Source: Cohaesibacteraceae bacterium
GTDB taxonomy: Bacteria; Pseudomonadota; Alphaproteobacteria; Rhizobiales; Cohaesibacteraceae
NCBI GenBank assembly: GCA_016764535.1
Contig: JAESRR010000043.1
Coordinates: 4,115-13,696, forward strand
Direction: 5' to 3'
DNA length: 9,582 nucleotides
The notes under the pieces were generated by a model that saw only the letters and a list, made by a program, of their open reading frames with translations, was not told the DNA's origin and did not search any database. The position numbers and the translations under genes were made by a program. Shown here one piece after another: positions 1-6,668 of this stretch (positions are counted from its first letter, which is position 1; each line of letters begins with the position of its first letter).

Positions 1-90
1 AACATTTTCCCCACACGGCCGCGGGCCGATCTCGTATTACGCAAACGAGATGACCACACCATGCAAACTGTTCTACTTAGAAAAATCTAA
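1..90 (+). CDS. coaA: Pantothenate kinase (type I), C-terminal end only
   Basis: Frame 1 of the plus strand is open from the left edge to a TAA at 88-90 and gives 29 residues. They include PTRPRADLVLRK, and the end reads VLLRKI. This matches the conserved tail of bacterial type I pantothenate kinases, whose members end in a PTR-x-RA-x-L(V/I)LRK segment, a short DH-containing stretch and a terminal LRK(L/I). The enzyme phosphorylates pantothenate with ATP, the first and rate-limiting step of coenzyme A synthesis, in the cytoplasm. The ATP-binding P-loop and the rest of the protein lie outside the window. The gene converges on the PfkB-family kinase with only 8 bases between the stop codons. 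The identification rests on a short segment recalled from the family, but the motif is characteristic. A spurious open frame is the main alternative. Confidence 0.8.
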   Translation, partial: NIFPTRPRADLVLRKRDDHTMQTVLLRKI

Positions 91-105
91 CAGCTGATCT
101 AGCTG
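91..105. other. Small inverted repeat between the convergent coaA and PfkB stops
   Basis: CAGCT (91-95) pairs with AGCTG (101-105) across a 5-base loop, and AGCTGAT also occurs twice as a direct repeat (92-98, 101-107). The repeat fills the whole 8-base intergenic gap and overlaps the PfkB stop codon. There is no run of T on either side, so it is not a convincing terminator. Confidence 0.25.
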
Positions 106-1100
106 ATTAATCCAGCTTCAATCGCTAGTTTTTTCAAATCCTGAGCGGGACGTGGCCCAATATGCTGGATTATTTCAGCCGCTGCTACGCCTCCCAAATC
201 CGCACAGGATTTCAAAGGCATTTTTTTTGCCAATCCATAAAGAAATCCGGAAGCATAAAGATCCCCTGCGCCGGTCGTGTCTTCAAGACTTGATATTGGA
301 TAGGCCCTGGAATGATGGGTTTCGTCTTTGGAGATTGCCATGGAGCCATCTTCACCCATGGTCACCGCTGCCAGTTTGGCGTCTGACCTTACCGCTTCCA
401 CAGCAACATTGAGATCATCTGTTTGATAGAGAGATTTAAGTTCGGCATCGTTGGCAAATACGATATCGATCGTGCCTGATTTTAACAGCTCCAGAAATTC
501 TGCCCGGAAACGCCCGACACAAAAACTGTCCGATAGCGTGATGGCTGTCTGCTTACCGGCGGAATGTGATATTTCGGCTGCACGTCTAAATGCCAGTTTG
601 GCATTGGCCGGGTCCCACAAATAACCTTCCATGTAGGTTATCTCGGCGGCCCTGATAATCGCAGGATCCATATCATCGACTGTCAATTCCTGGGTTGCGC
701 CCAGGTAGGTATTCATGGTGCGCTCCCCGTCCGGGGTAATCATGATCATGCATCGGGCAGTAGGTGCGCCACCAACAAGCATGCTGGTCTGATAATGCAC
801 ACCCAGTGCCCGCATATCATTCTGAAAAGTCGCACCCAGAGCGTCGTCGGCAACTTTGCCAAAATATGCAGTGTTCGCGCCAAGACTGGCCAAACCCGCT
901 GCTGTATTTCCAGCACTGCCACCCGACGATTCAATCCGGTTTTGCATCTTTGCATACAGATATTCAGAGCGATCGGTGTCGACCAGCATCATCGCGCCCT
1001 TGTCGAGATTTTCCGTCACCAAAAAATCTTCTTCGGTTCGAGACAACACATCGACAATTGCATTACCAATACAAAGGACATCAAAAGGGCCGTTGGTCAT
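99..1100 (-). CDS. PfkB-family carbohydrate/nucleoside kinase, adenosine-kinase-like
   Basis: This 333-residue cytosolic kinase of the ribokinase/PfkB family transfers the ATP gamma-phosphate to a sugar or nucleoside hydroxyl. The N-terminal substrate region has DVLCIGNAIVDVL (7-19). PfkB signature 1 is SGGSAGNTAAGLASLGA (59-75). Signature 2 is DTTGAGDLYASGF (274-286), with Asp280 as the expected catalytic base and the preceding GAG as anion hole. Length is normal for the family. The ATG at 1098-1100 follows a good GGAG ribosome site (1107-1110) at 6 bases. Such alphaproteobacterial proteins are commonly annotated as adenosine kinase. Substrate choice among adenosine, fructose, ribose or another sugar cannot be fixed from these motifs, so no gene symbol is given. 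The gene is divergent from the CysZ-like gene and convergent with coaA. Confidence 0.93.
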   Translation of the reverse strand: MTNGPFDVLCIGNAIVDVLSRTEEDFLVTENLDKGAMMLVDTDRSEYLYAKMQNRIESSGGSAGNTAAGLASLGANTAYFGKVADDALGATFQNDMRALGVHYQTSMLVGGAPTARCMIMITPDGERTMNTYLGATQELTVDDMDPAIIRAAEITYMEGYLWDPANAKLAFRRAAEISHSAGKQTAITLSDSFCVGRFRAEFLELLKSGTIDIVFANDAELKSLYQTDDLNVAVEAVRSDAKLAAVTMGEDGSMAISKDETHHSRAYPISSLEDTTGAGDLYASGFLYGLAKKMPLKSCADLGGVAAAEIIQHIGPRPAQDLKKLAIEAGLIS

Positions 1101-1252
1101 TTCTCGCTCCGAAAATGCACATGATCAAATCAATATGCGCCGCTTTTAGGGGCCAGAGACATTCATCGCAACATAAATAATACAAATCTCTTGTGAGAAC
1201 GGCATAACAACCCTATCTGAGTACAAATAGTAGATAAAGAGAACAAATCATC
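1101..1252. promoter_or_regulatory. Divergent intergenic region (PfkB kinase / CysZ-like gene)
   Basis: This 152-base AT-rich stretch must hold the 5' signals of both flanking genes. On the plus strand TTGTGA (1191-1196) and TATCTG (1214-1219) are 17 bases apart, a weak sigma-70-like pair for the CysZ-like gene. On the minus strand TATTAT (plus coordinates 1177-1182) resembles a -10 box, but no good -35 stands at the right distance. A 5-base inverted repeat, TATCT/AGATA (1214-1218, 1232-1236), lies just before the CysZ-like start. Promoter activity is an inference from position. The individual boxes are poor matches. Confidence 0.35.
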
Positions 1253-1930
1253 ATGCTTTCAGCGGCTTCGCTGGCGTTTCGCCAGCTTTTCACTCCACCA
1301 TTTCGCTCAGTACTCTTTAAATCACTGGGCATCACACTTTTATTGTTGATCGCCACATGGATTGGACTGGAAAGTACCCTGGTAGGGTTGGTTGATACAT
1401 CTGAAGGCTGGCTTAACTGGATTATCGGCATCATAGCAGGATTTGCATTGTTCGCCGGACTGGTTTTCCTGATACCGCCAATATCGGCCATTGTAACCGG
1501 GTTGTTTCTCGACGATATCGCAGCAACTGTTGAAAAAAACCACTACCCCAATGATACACCGGGAACACCATTGCCACTCGCGCAAGTCCTTGTGAATACG
1601 TCAAAATTTCTTGCAATTGTCATATTGGTGAATTTGTTGGTGCTTCTGACAATTCCATTGCTTGGCATTGGATTCCTCGGGTTTTTTATCGCTAATGGCT
1701 ACCTGTTTGGCAGGGAATTTTTTGAACTTGCTGCCCTGCGGTTCATGCCTTATTCCGAGGCTCGAAATTTGCGAAAAAAACATGGTGGCCGAATATTCAT
1801 GTGTGGTCTTGTCATTGCATGTCTGGTTGCAATTCCAATTGTAAATCTTCTGACCCCTTTATTTGCCACGGCATTCATGGTTCACATCTTCAAACAAGTG
1901 CGCGGGTCAACGCCGATAAACACTGATTGA
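1253..1930 (+). CDS. CysZ/EI24-family integral membrane protein
   Basis: This 225-residue inner-membrane protein fits the EI24/CysZ (DUF540) family. Hydrophobic segments lie at about 21-47, 55-85, 117-148 and 180-212. A polar stretch at about 86-112 separates the second and third. The motif NGYLFGREFFELAALRF (148-164) is the family's most recognisable block. CysZ of enterobacteria is associated with sulfate uptake. Nothing around this gene relates to sulfur, and the alphaproteobacterial homologues have no clear assigned role, so the symbol is withheld. The ATG at 1253 follows only a weak purine stretch (AAAGAGAA, 1236-1243). The protein begins directly with LSAASLAFRQLF, the usual start of this group, which supports the chosen codon. 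It is the only complete plus-strand gene and converges on nth with a 20-base gap. Confidence 0.85.
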   Translation: MLSAASLAFRQLFTPPFRSVLFKSLGITLLLLIATWIGLESTLVGLVDTSEGWLNWIIGIIAGFALFAGLVFLIPPISAIVTGLFLDDIAATVEKNHYPNDTPGTPLPLAQVLVNTSKFLAIVILVNLLVLLTIPLLGIGFLGFFIANGYLFGREFFELAALRFMPYSEARNLRKKHGGRIFMCGLVIACLVAIPIVNLLTPLFATAFMVHIFKQVRGSTPINTD

Positions 1931-1960
1931 ACAAAAATGGAACCAGATCTTTATCTGGAT
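1931..1960 (-). terminator. Weak hairpin at the nth stop, between convergent genes
   Basis: CCAGAT (1943-1948) pairs with ATCTGG (1953-1958) around a 4-base loop that overlaps the nth stop codon. Read on the minus strand, the hairpin is followed by TTCCATTTTTGT, a short T-rich tract, which would suit termination of nth transcripts. On the plus strand no T run follows. The stem is short and only half GC, so efficiency is doubtful. Confidence 0.35.
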
Positions 1961-2697
1961 ACATATTCAGCCAGTTCAACAATCGGGGCGGGGAGATCGT
2001 TGGTCTTCTCGCGAAATTTGCACAAATCTGCAATAATACAGGCACCGCAGTCCGGTGTACGCGCCTTACATACGTAGCGCCCATGCAAAATTAGCCAGTG
2101 ATGGGCGTGCATCATGAATTTAGCCGGAATGATGCGGGCCAAATTATTCTCCACCACAACCACATCTTTGCCCGGTGCAAGGCCAACACGGTTGCCAATG
2201 CGAAAAATGTGCGTATCGACAGCTATAGTCGGCTCACCAAAGGCGATATTGCGCACAACATTTGCGGTTTTACGACCCACGCCTGGCAATGCTTCCAGCG
2301 CCTGCTGATCATTGGGGACTTCACTTCCATGAAAATCGATCAACATTTTTGACATGGCAATGGTATTTTTTGCCTTGGTTTTATAAAGACCAATAGTTCG
2401 GACCTGGTCACGAAGGTCCTCTTCACCCAAAGCCACCATTTTTTCAGGTGTATCCGCTATTTGAAATAAATGCCTTGTCGCCTTGTTTACACCCACATCT
2501 GTCGCCTGGGCAGACAACAATACAGCCACCAGCAATGTATAGGTATTCGAGTAATCCAGCTCGCCTTTGGGATTTGGCCGTTGTTTTGAAAAACGCTCAA
2601 ATACCTCGGCTCTTTCAACAACAGACAATTTACTGCGGGGGAGGCGAGGCTTTGGCCGCACCGCGATTTTCGATTTGGCGCGCTTTTCTTGTTTCAT
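1951..2697 (-). CDS. nth: Endonuclease III (DNA glycosylase/AP lyase)
   Basis: This 248-residue base-excision repair enzyme removes oxidised pyrimidines and cleaves the abasic site by beta-elimination. The helix-hairpin-helix is LPGVGRKTANVV (137-148), containing the Schiff-base lysine K143. The catalytic aspartate is D161 in VDTHIFR. The [4Fe-4S] cluster ligands are C210, C217, C220 and C226, in the exact C-x6-C-x2-C-x5-C spacing. The basic, proline-rich N-terminal extension (about 1-25) is absent from E. coli Nth (211 residues) but common in alphaproteobacteria. ATG at 2695-2697 is preceded by AGGG (2703-2706) at 5 bases. The gene lies downstream of the gpmA terminator, so it probably has its own promoter. 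All active-site residues are present, so it should be functional. Confidence 0.97.
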   Translation of the reverse strand: MKQEKRAKSKIAVRPKPRLPRSKLSVVERAEVFERFSKQRPNPKGELDYSNTYTLLVAVLLSAQATDVGVNKATRHLFQIADTPEKMVALGEEDLRDQVRTIGLYKTKAKNTIAMSKMLIDFHGSEVPNDQQALEALPGVGRKTANVVRNIAFGEPTIAVDTHIFRIGNRVGLAPGKDVVVVENNLARIIPAKFMMHAHHWLILHGRYVCKARTPDCGACIIADLCKFREKTNDLPAPIVELAEYVSR

Positions 2698-2826
2698 AAA
2701 TACCCTGAACTGGTCTGATGGCTCCTGTGACAGACATATCAGATGTAGCGGTGCGCGACGAAGTGTTTTTGATGTGTTGCGAGGGCCCGGTGAATTTCGG
2801 ACACAAGTTTGAATTTCTATAGAAAA
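2698..2826. other. Upstream region of nth
   Basis: These 129 bases lie between the gpmA terminator and nth. Because the terminator should stop upstream transcripts, an nth promoter is expected here on the minus strand. I found no -35/-10 pair close to consensus. A short frame running from here into the start of nth has no homology I recognise. No repeat or RNA structure stands out. Confidence 0.3.
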
Positions 2827-2846
2827 GCCGCCCCGACCGGGGCGGC
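2827..2846 (-). terminator. Rho-independent terminator of gpmA
   Basis: A perfect 8-base GC stem, GCCGCCCC (2827-2834) with GGGGCGGC (2839-2846), closes a 4-base loop. On the minus strand it is followed directly by TTTTCTATAG. It begins 26 bases past the gpmA stop, as expected for an intrinsic terminator. On the plus strand the hairpin is preceded by AAAA but followed by no T tract, so it should act on the minus strand only. Confidence 0.9.
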
Positions 2847-2864
2847 GAATTCGTTCGGGAATTC
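2847..2864. repeat. GAATTC inverted repeat beside the gpmA terminator
   Basis: Two GAATTC copies (2847-2852, 2859-2864) flank a 6-base GTTCGG loop and form a second hairpin abutting the terminator stem. The outer C/G pair would extend it to 7 base pairs but shares base 2846 with the terminator. It may help RNA 3'-end stability or simply be chance. There is no direct evidence of function. Confidence 0.45.
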
Positions 2865-2871
2865 GGGAAAC

Positions 2872-3486
2872 TCAGAGTATTTCTTTGGATTTCACACTGG
2901 TGTCAGAGTTGAGTTTGTAGATCATCGGCACTCCGGTACCCAGATTAACACTGGTAATTTCCTTGCTTGATAGACCATCCAGAACCATCACCAGAGATCG
3001 CAGTGAATTGCCGTGAGCGGCAACCAGAACAGTTTTCCCCGACATGACCTGCGGTAGAATATCGGTGATGTAATACGGTAATGTTCGCGCCGCTGTATCT
3101 TTCAGACTTTCGCCACCGGGAGGTGGAATGTCATAGGAACGACGCCAGATGTGGACTTGTTCGTCTCCCCATTTTTTGCGCGCATCATCCTTGTTCAAAC
3201 CAGCAAGATCGCCATAATCACGTTCATTTAAAGCTACATCCCTTATGGTGTTCAGTTCACTTTGACCAACACCATCGAGGATCATTTGACACGTCCTCTG
3301 CGCGCGGATGAGCTCACTTGTAAATGCTGTGTCAAATTTGAAACCAAGTGAATTGAGTTTTTCACCGGCAGCCAAAGCTTCAGTCACACCCTGCTCGGTT
3401 AAATCTGGATCTTTCCAGCCAGTGAACAGGTTTTTGAGGTTCCATTCACTTTGACCGTGACGAACGAGAACGAGGGTACGCTCCAT
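2872..3486 (-). CDS. gpmA: 2,3-bisphosphoglycerate-dependent phosphoglycerate mutase
   Basis: This glycolytic/gluconeogenic enzyme interconverts 3- and 2-phosphoglycerate through a phosphohistidine. The N-terminal motif [12 protein letters not shown] (5-16) carries the phosphorylated H10. R61 in TSELIRAQ, E88 in LNERDYG and H158 in AAHGNSLR complete the expected active site. The [13 protein letters not shown] segment (21-33) is the phosphoglycerate-mutase type, which distinguishes it from general histidine phosphatases. At 204 residues it is about 45 shorter than E. coli GpmA and lacks its extra loops and tail, but this compact form is usual in alphaproteobacteria. ATG at 3484-3486 follows GGAG (3494-3497) at 7 bases. 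The gene lies 47 bases behind dapB on the same strand, probably in one transcript, and ends at a strong intrinsic terminator. Confidence 0.96.
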   Translation of the reverse strand: MERTLVLVRHGQSEWNLKNLFTGWKDPDLTEQGVTEALAAGEKLNSLGFKFDTAFTSELIRAQRTCQMILDGVGQSELNTIRDVALNERDYGDLAGLNKDDARKKWGDEQVHIWRRSYDIPPPGGESLKDTAARTLPYYITDILPQVMSGKTVLVAAHGNSLRSLVMVLDGLSSKEITSVNLGTGVPMIYKLNSDTSVKSKEIL

Positions 3487-3533
3487 GTAATTTCTCCAGT
3501 TAGATTGTCAGAGTTTTGATTTAAGGAAGATTG

Positions 3534-4346
3534 CTAGTTTGTAATTCCCAGCACATCAAGCATGGAATATAGCCCTGGTTCACGCCCTTTGGCCCAGAGC
3601 GCAGCCTTAACAGCACCACGTGCGAATATGGATCGATCCTGGGCGATATGGCTCAACTCAATTCGTTCGCCCTCTGCCGCAAAAATCACAGAATGCTCAC
3701 CGATAACCGAACCGCCCCGCAAAGTGGCAAATCCGATATCACCGCGCTTTCGAGCGCCTGTATAACCGTCCCTGACCCGTACCGAGTTTGCATCCAGGTC
3801 GATATCCCTGCCAATTGCAGCTTCATTTGCCAGCAACAAAGCTGTACCGGAAGGTGCGTCTACTTTGTGTCGGTGATGCATTTCAATGATTTCAATATCA
3901 AAATCTGCATCAAGAGCCTGGGCAGCCTGACGAACCAGTTGTCCAAGAAGATTTACACCAAGGCTCATATTCCCCGATTTCACTATGGCAGTTTTTTGGG
4001 CTGATTGCTCAATCTTCAAATTTTCATCAGCTTCCAGACCCGTCGTGCCGACCACATGCGCGACACCATGTTCTGCCGCTTTTTGTGCAAAATGGACTGA
4101 AGCCATGGGTGTGGTAAAATCCAGAATTACATCAGCACCGGACAGCGTAGAATCGATGTCTGTGGTAATAATAACACCCGACGGCTCCAGACCGGAAACA
4201 ACAGAAGCGTCTTTTCCAAGATGTGGTGAGCCTTCACGCTCAAGTGCTCCATAGAGTTCAGCACCGGATACCGCTTCAATTGCGTTTATGAGAGCGGCAC
4301 CCATTCGTCCGCCAGCACCCGTTACAACCAGTTTTACGGCCGCCAT
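3534..4346 (-). CDS. dapB: 4-hydroxy-tetrahydrodipicolinate reductase
   Basis: DapB reduces the product of DapA with NAD(P)H in the lysine and meso-diaminopimelate pathway, which supplies peptidoglycan. The 270-residue length is typical. The nucleotide-binding Rossmann motif is GAGGRMG (10-16), followed by DFTTP (76-80) and VGTTGL (99-104). The catalytic segment is [16 protein letters not shown] (155-170), in which H157 and K161 correspond to the E. coli acid and substrate-binding residues. GT at 167-168 contacts the substrate. ATG at 4344-4346 follows GGAG (4353-4356) at 6 bases. The gene lies 78 bases after the acetyltransferase and 47 bases before gpmA. A shared dapB-gpmA transcript is likely, although the two functions are unrelated. 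Confidence 0.97.
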   Translation of the reverse strand: MAAVKLVVTGAGGRMGAALINAIEAVSGAELYGALEREGSPHLGKDASVVSGLEPSGVIITTDIDSTLSGADVILDFTTPMASVHFAQKAAEHGVAHVVGTTGLEADENLKIEQSAQKTAIVKSGNMSLGVNLLGQLVRQAAQALDADFDIEIIEMHHRHKVDAPSGTALLLANEAAIGRDIDLDANSVRVRDGYTGARKRGDIGFATLRGGSVIGEHSVIFAAEGERIELSHIAQDRSIFARGAVKAALWAKGREPGLYSMLDVLGITN

Positions 4347-4424
4347 GTTTCACTCCGAAGTTTTAAAGATTATCAAGGCGATATATCAGGGGTTGCCGCT
4401 GCGGGAAAGCCAAAATACCGATGA

Positions 4425-4973
4425 TCAATCACAACCAGATCGAATTTTGTTGTTCCCAGGCAAAATACGCATTGCAATACGGGTTTGGGGGTTGGCACCA
4501 TTTTTAATTTCATTGGCCAATATGCTCGACAAGTCGTTCGATATATCTTCCTGCATTAACTCTTCAAAACCGAGACTCTCGTACAACGGAGCGTTCCAGG
4601 AAACATCACGATATGTGGTCAAACTAATTTCCTGGATCTTGATTCTGATGCTTTCAGCGATGAGATAATTCAGCAAATTGCGCCCAATGCCCATACCCTG
4701 AAAATCGGCCTCGACCGATATTTCGTGTAAATGCCACGCTTTCCCTAATTGAGCGGCCATTGTAAATCCCACGATGGTACCGTTGGAAACAAGAGCAACC
4801 CATCCAAATCCACCGGATGCAAAAAGTGACAGGTATCTGTGTTGTGTAACCATTCCTGGGTTTGCCAATTCAGGATAGGGAGATTTGACAAACAGAAGAG
4901 CTGCAGATTTTTCCACGTCGACAATCCGGCCAACATCACCAACGGTCATCGGGCGGATGGTAATATCAGTCAT
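4425..4973 (-). CDS. GNAT-family N-acetyltransferase
   Basis: This 182-residue protein of the GNAT superfamily would transfer acetyl from acetyl-CoA to an amine on an unknown substrate. Motif A is HEISVEADFQGMGIGRNLL (83-101), with the pyrophosphate-binding Q-x-x-G-x-G at 92-97. The later NAPLYESLGF (127-136) is the usual motif B area, where a tyrosine acts as general acid. A TTG at 4985 gives a frame four residues longer, but the second of two consecutive ATGs (4971-4973) has AAGG (4979-4982) at 5 bases. I therefore start there. The start codon overlaps the end of the DUF1330 gene by 8 bases, which suggests translational coupling. A role in small-molecule or protein acetylation cannot be decided from sequence. 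Confidence 0.88.
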   Translation of the reverse strand: MTDITIRPMTVGDVGRIVDVEKSAALLFVKSPYPELANPGMVTQHRYLSLFASGGFGWVALVSNGTIVGFTMAAQLGKAWHLHEISVEADFQGMGIGRNLLNYLIAESIRIKIQEISLTTYRDVSWNAPLYESLGFEELMQEDISNDLSSILANEIKNGANPQTRIAMRILPGNNKIRSGCD

Positions 4974-5262
4974 CATAGCCTTCAATGATCACCAACTCCC
5001 CTTCGGAGAATTTTTGACGAATATCCCGGGCTATCGCATATTCCGGTGAATTGTAACATTCAACTGCAACCTCATAACTGGGAAACTCAATCACGACATT
5101 ACGGGATCGCGCAACGCCTTCAACAGCATCGAATTTCCCGGCCCGGATAACAAATTTTGCTTTGTATTTTTTAAATGCTTCGGCATTGGCAGGGATATAT
5201 TCGTTTTTATACCGCTCTTCGTCAGCAACATCCACACGTGCAATCCAGTAACCTTTTGGCAT
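4966..5262 (-). CDS. DUF1330 family small protein
   Basis: This 98-residue cytosolic protein has the family's usual length and landmarks. KGYWIARVDVADEERYKNEY (3-22) opens the fold. The middle FVIRAGKFDAVEG (37-49) is the typical arginine/glycine strand. NVVIEFPSYEVAVECYNSPEY (55-75) and the C-terminal strand ELVIIEG (89-95) complete a ferredoxin-like alpha/beta dimer fold related to antibiotic-biosynthesis monooxygenases. No catalytic activity has been assigned to the family to my knowledge. ATG at 5260-5262 follows AGGA (5271-5274) at 8 bases. Its stop overlaps the acetyltransferase start, so the two are probably made together. An extended -10 box lies 70 bases upstream. Confidence 0.9.
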   Translation of the reverse strand: MPKGYWIARVDVADEERYKNEYIPANAEAFKKYKAKFVIRAGKFDAVEGVARSRNVVIEFPSYEVAVECYNSPEYAIARDIRQKFSEGELVIIEGYDD

Positions 5263-5331
5263 GGTTTTATTCCTTTGAACCGTAAATGGAGTGTTGAGAA
5301 TATCGAAACTAAACCAGCTTCAGACCGTTAT

Positions 5332-5340
5332 ATTATATCA
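5332..5340 (-). promoter_or_regulatory. Candidate extended -10 promoter for the DUF1330-GNAT pair
   Basis: On the minus strand TGATATAAT reads as an extended -10 element, TGnTATAAT, with a perfect TATAAT at plus coordinates 5332-5337. The TGA is also the stop codon of the FMN reductase (5338-5340). No clear -35 lies 16-18 bases upstream, which extended -10 promoters can tolerate. It sits about 70 bases before the DUF1330 start. Confidence 0.4.
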
Positions 5341-5907
5341 ACCCAGAGATTTGGAAACAGAAACAAGTCTGGCAATCTGGGCTGACAACAAACTGGCCGA
5401 TCTTTCATTGGTAAGATCGCCTTTTTCATCAAATGCAGAAGATGCACCGGGCACACTGACCTGTTCGGTTAATACAAGTCCACCTACTGACATCAATACA
5501 TCACGTAGATGACCAAGGGCCCGTATTCCACCCAAACCACCTGGCGCTGCTGCACCAATTGCAAATATTTTGTTTTTAAACGGTGAACCATTTTCAGATT
5601 TGACCCGAGATACCCAGTCAATCGCGTTTTTCAACAAGGGTGTCAAGCTGCCATTATATTCCGGACTTGCAATATAAACTGCATGCTGTCGGCGTATTAG
5701 TTCCGCCAGTTTGGTCGCACTTTCCGGAACACCTCTGGAGAGCTCATAGTCTCTGTCATAGATCGGCAAGGGATAATCACCCAGTGATATCATGGTGACT
5801 TCAGTATTTGCCAAAACAGCGTGTTTTGCCGCAAGTGCAGCAAGTTGATTGTTGACGCTGCCCGAACGAATGGACCCGGAGAGGAAAAGAATTTTAGGAG
5901 ATTGCAT
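5338..5907 (-). CDS. NAD(P)H-dependent FMN reductase (flavodoxin-like quinone/chromate reductase family)
   Basis: This 189-residue flavoprotein of the NADPH-dependent FMN reductase family moves electrons from NAD(P)H through FMN to quinones, azo compounds or metals, often as a two-electron detoxifying step. The FMN-phosphate loop is SGSIRSGSVN (10-19), and SPEYNGSLTPLLKNAIDW (81-98) contacts the isoalloxazine ring. AAAPGGLGGIRAL (119-131) is the second flavin-binding stretch. Length and motif order match ChrR/YieF-type enzymes, but the physiological acceptor cannot be read from the sequence. ATG at 5905-5907 has only a weak upstream GAG. The 76-base AT-rich leader holds a plausible promoter, suggesting separate expression from pmtA. 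The stop codon TGA forms part of a candidate -10 element for the next gene. Confidence 0.92.
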   Translation of the reverse strand: MQSPKILFLSGSIRSGSVNNQLAALAAKHAVLANTEVTMISLGDYPLPIYDRDYELSRGVPESATKLAELIRRQHAVYIASPEYNGSLTPLLKNAIDWVSRVKSENGSPFKNKIFAIGAAAPGGLGGIRALGHLRDVLMSVGGLVLTEQVSVPGASSAFDEKGDLTNERSASLLSAQIARLVSVSKSLG

Positions 5908-5941
5908 ACTATTACTCGATGATATTGCTGAAATTTAAATT

Positions 5942-5970
5942 AAAATACAATATACTTTCGAAATTATCAA
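5942..5970 (-). promoter_or_regulatory. Candidate sigma-70 promoter of the FMN reductase
   Basis: Reading the minus strand, TTGATA (plus coordinates 5965-5970; 5 of 6 to TTGACA) is followed after exactly 17 bases by TATTTT (5942-5947; 4 of 6 to TATAAT). The -10 box ends 34 bases before the ATG. The surrounding gap is very AT-rich, so chance matches are easier than usual. Confidence 0.45.
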
Positions 5971-5983
5971 CTACATCAAATTA

Positions 5984-6565
5984 TTAGATTTCGCGCCGAT
6001 AGACCCAAACGCGGGCGGGTGGCAGGTTTTTCATTATCCAGGGTGTTTTACTCAGTGAAAACTCACCTGATTTCGCAGCTACAGGAGGTACCAAAGCATA
6101 TGAGAACTGAATAAATGGAGCTCCGGGTTCCAGCCACGAAAGCGCCTCCCGAATCAATCCAATTCGCTGTTGCTGATGCCGGTTGAAGAGAGGGAGACTG
6201 GAAACCACCGCTGACAGGGGAGCGTCGGATCGACCTTCCATCAACTGGTCAAACGCGTAGGCATCACCTTGTTGAATGTTGATATTGGGAAATCGTTTGT
6301 GCAGTATTTTACAAAAATCACAATTGTATTCAACGGAAGTTATGCGGGATGGGGCTATGTTGTGATTCAGAAGTGCGTCGGTAACAACACCGGTTCCTGG
6401 ACCCAGTTCAATTACAGGCCCGGTTGAATCCGGATCCACAAACCGTGCCATCGCTCGCGCCAAAGATGGGCTACTGGGCGCAACAGCACCAGTCGTTAAC
6501 GGTTTTGTAATCCAGTTCTTGATAAATCGTACGTCGTTAACTGCTTTATTCAGACGACCTGACAT
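5984..6565 (-). CDS. pmtA: PmtA-like phospholipid N-methyltransferase
   Basis: This 193-residue SAM-dependent methyltransferase closely resembles the soluble PmtA of rhizobia and Rhodobacter. That enzyme methylates phosphatidylethanolamine three times to phosphatidylcholine at the inner-membrane surface. SAM motif I is VIELGPGTGVVT (51-62), with the ribose-binding acidic residue E79 in SVEYN and GDAY at 100-103. The motif IV position reads VVSSLPL (120-126), as in PmtA, where rRNA dimethyladenosine methyltransferases have an Asn-Pro-Pro-Tyr type motif. FIQFSYALVPP (151-161) and NLPPARVWVYRR (180-191) are further PmtA-like blocks. It has no transmembrane segment, as expected for a peripheral enzyme. 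Many genomes label such genes as rRNA adenine methyltransferase, which I regard as less likely. It follows dnaJ after 103 bases that show no clear terminator. Confidence 0.82.
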   Translation of the reverse strand: MSGRLNKAVNDVRFIKNWITKPLTTGAVAPSSPSLARAMARFVDPDSTGPVIELGPGTGVVTDALLNHNIAPSRITSVEYNCDFCKILHKRFPNINIQQGDAYAFDQLMEGRSDAPLSAVVSSLPLFNRHQQQRIGLIREALSWLEPGAPFIQFSYALVPPVAAKSGEFSLSKTPWIMKNLPPARVWVYRREI

Positions 6566-6668
6566 TACAAATACCCAAAATATTTAACTCGCTGAATACA
6601 AGGACAGTTTTGAACGTAATACAATCCTGATCAACTATAAATTCCATATGGGGTTAAAATGAAATCAA

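Noticed and set aside
29..51. Inverted repeat ATCTCGT/ACGAGAT with a 9-base loop near the left edge.
   Set aside because: It lies inside the coaA coding tail and has no T tract. Most likely it is a chance stem in coding sequence.
764..1180. Long plus-strand open frame opposite the PfkB kinase.
   Set aside because: It is antisense to a well-supported gene, has Cys/His/Arg-rich composition typical of shadow frames, and shows no motif or ribosome site.
2609..2719. Minus-strand 36-codon frame (about 2609-2719) starting upstream of nth and overlapping its first codons.
   Set aside because: It has no recognisable family, its residues look low-complexity and Pro/Ala-rich at the end, and the nth start has its own AGGG site. 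There is no evidence of translation.
2872..3486. Short GpmA (204 residues) as a possible truncation.
   Set aside because: All catalytic residues are present, a good terminator follows the stop, and the compact form is normal in alphaproteobacteria.
5984..6565. Methyltransferase as an rRNA adenine dimethylase (KsgA/Erm type).
   Set aside because: The Asn-Pro-Pro-Tyr-like catalytic motif is replaced by SSLPL, and the C-terminal blocks match PmtA.
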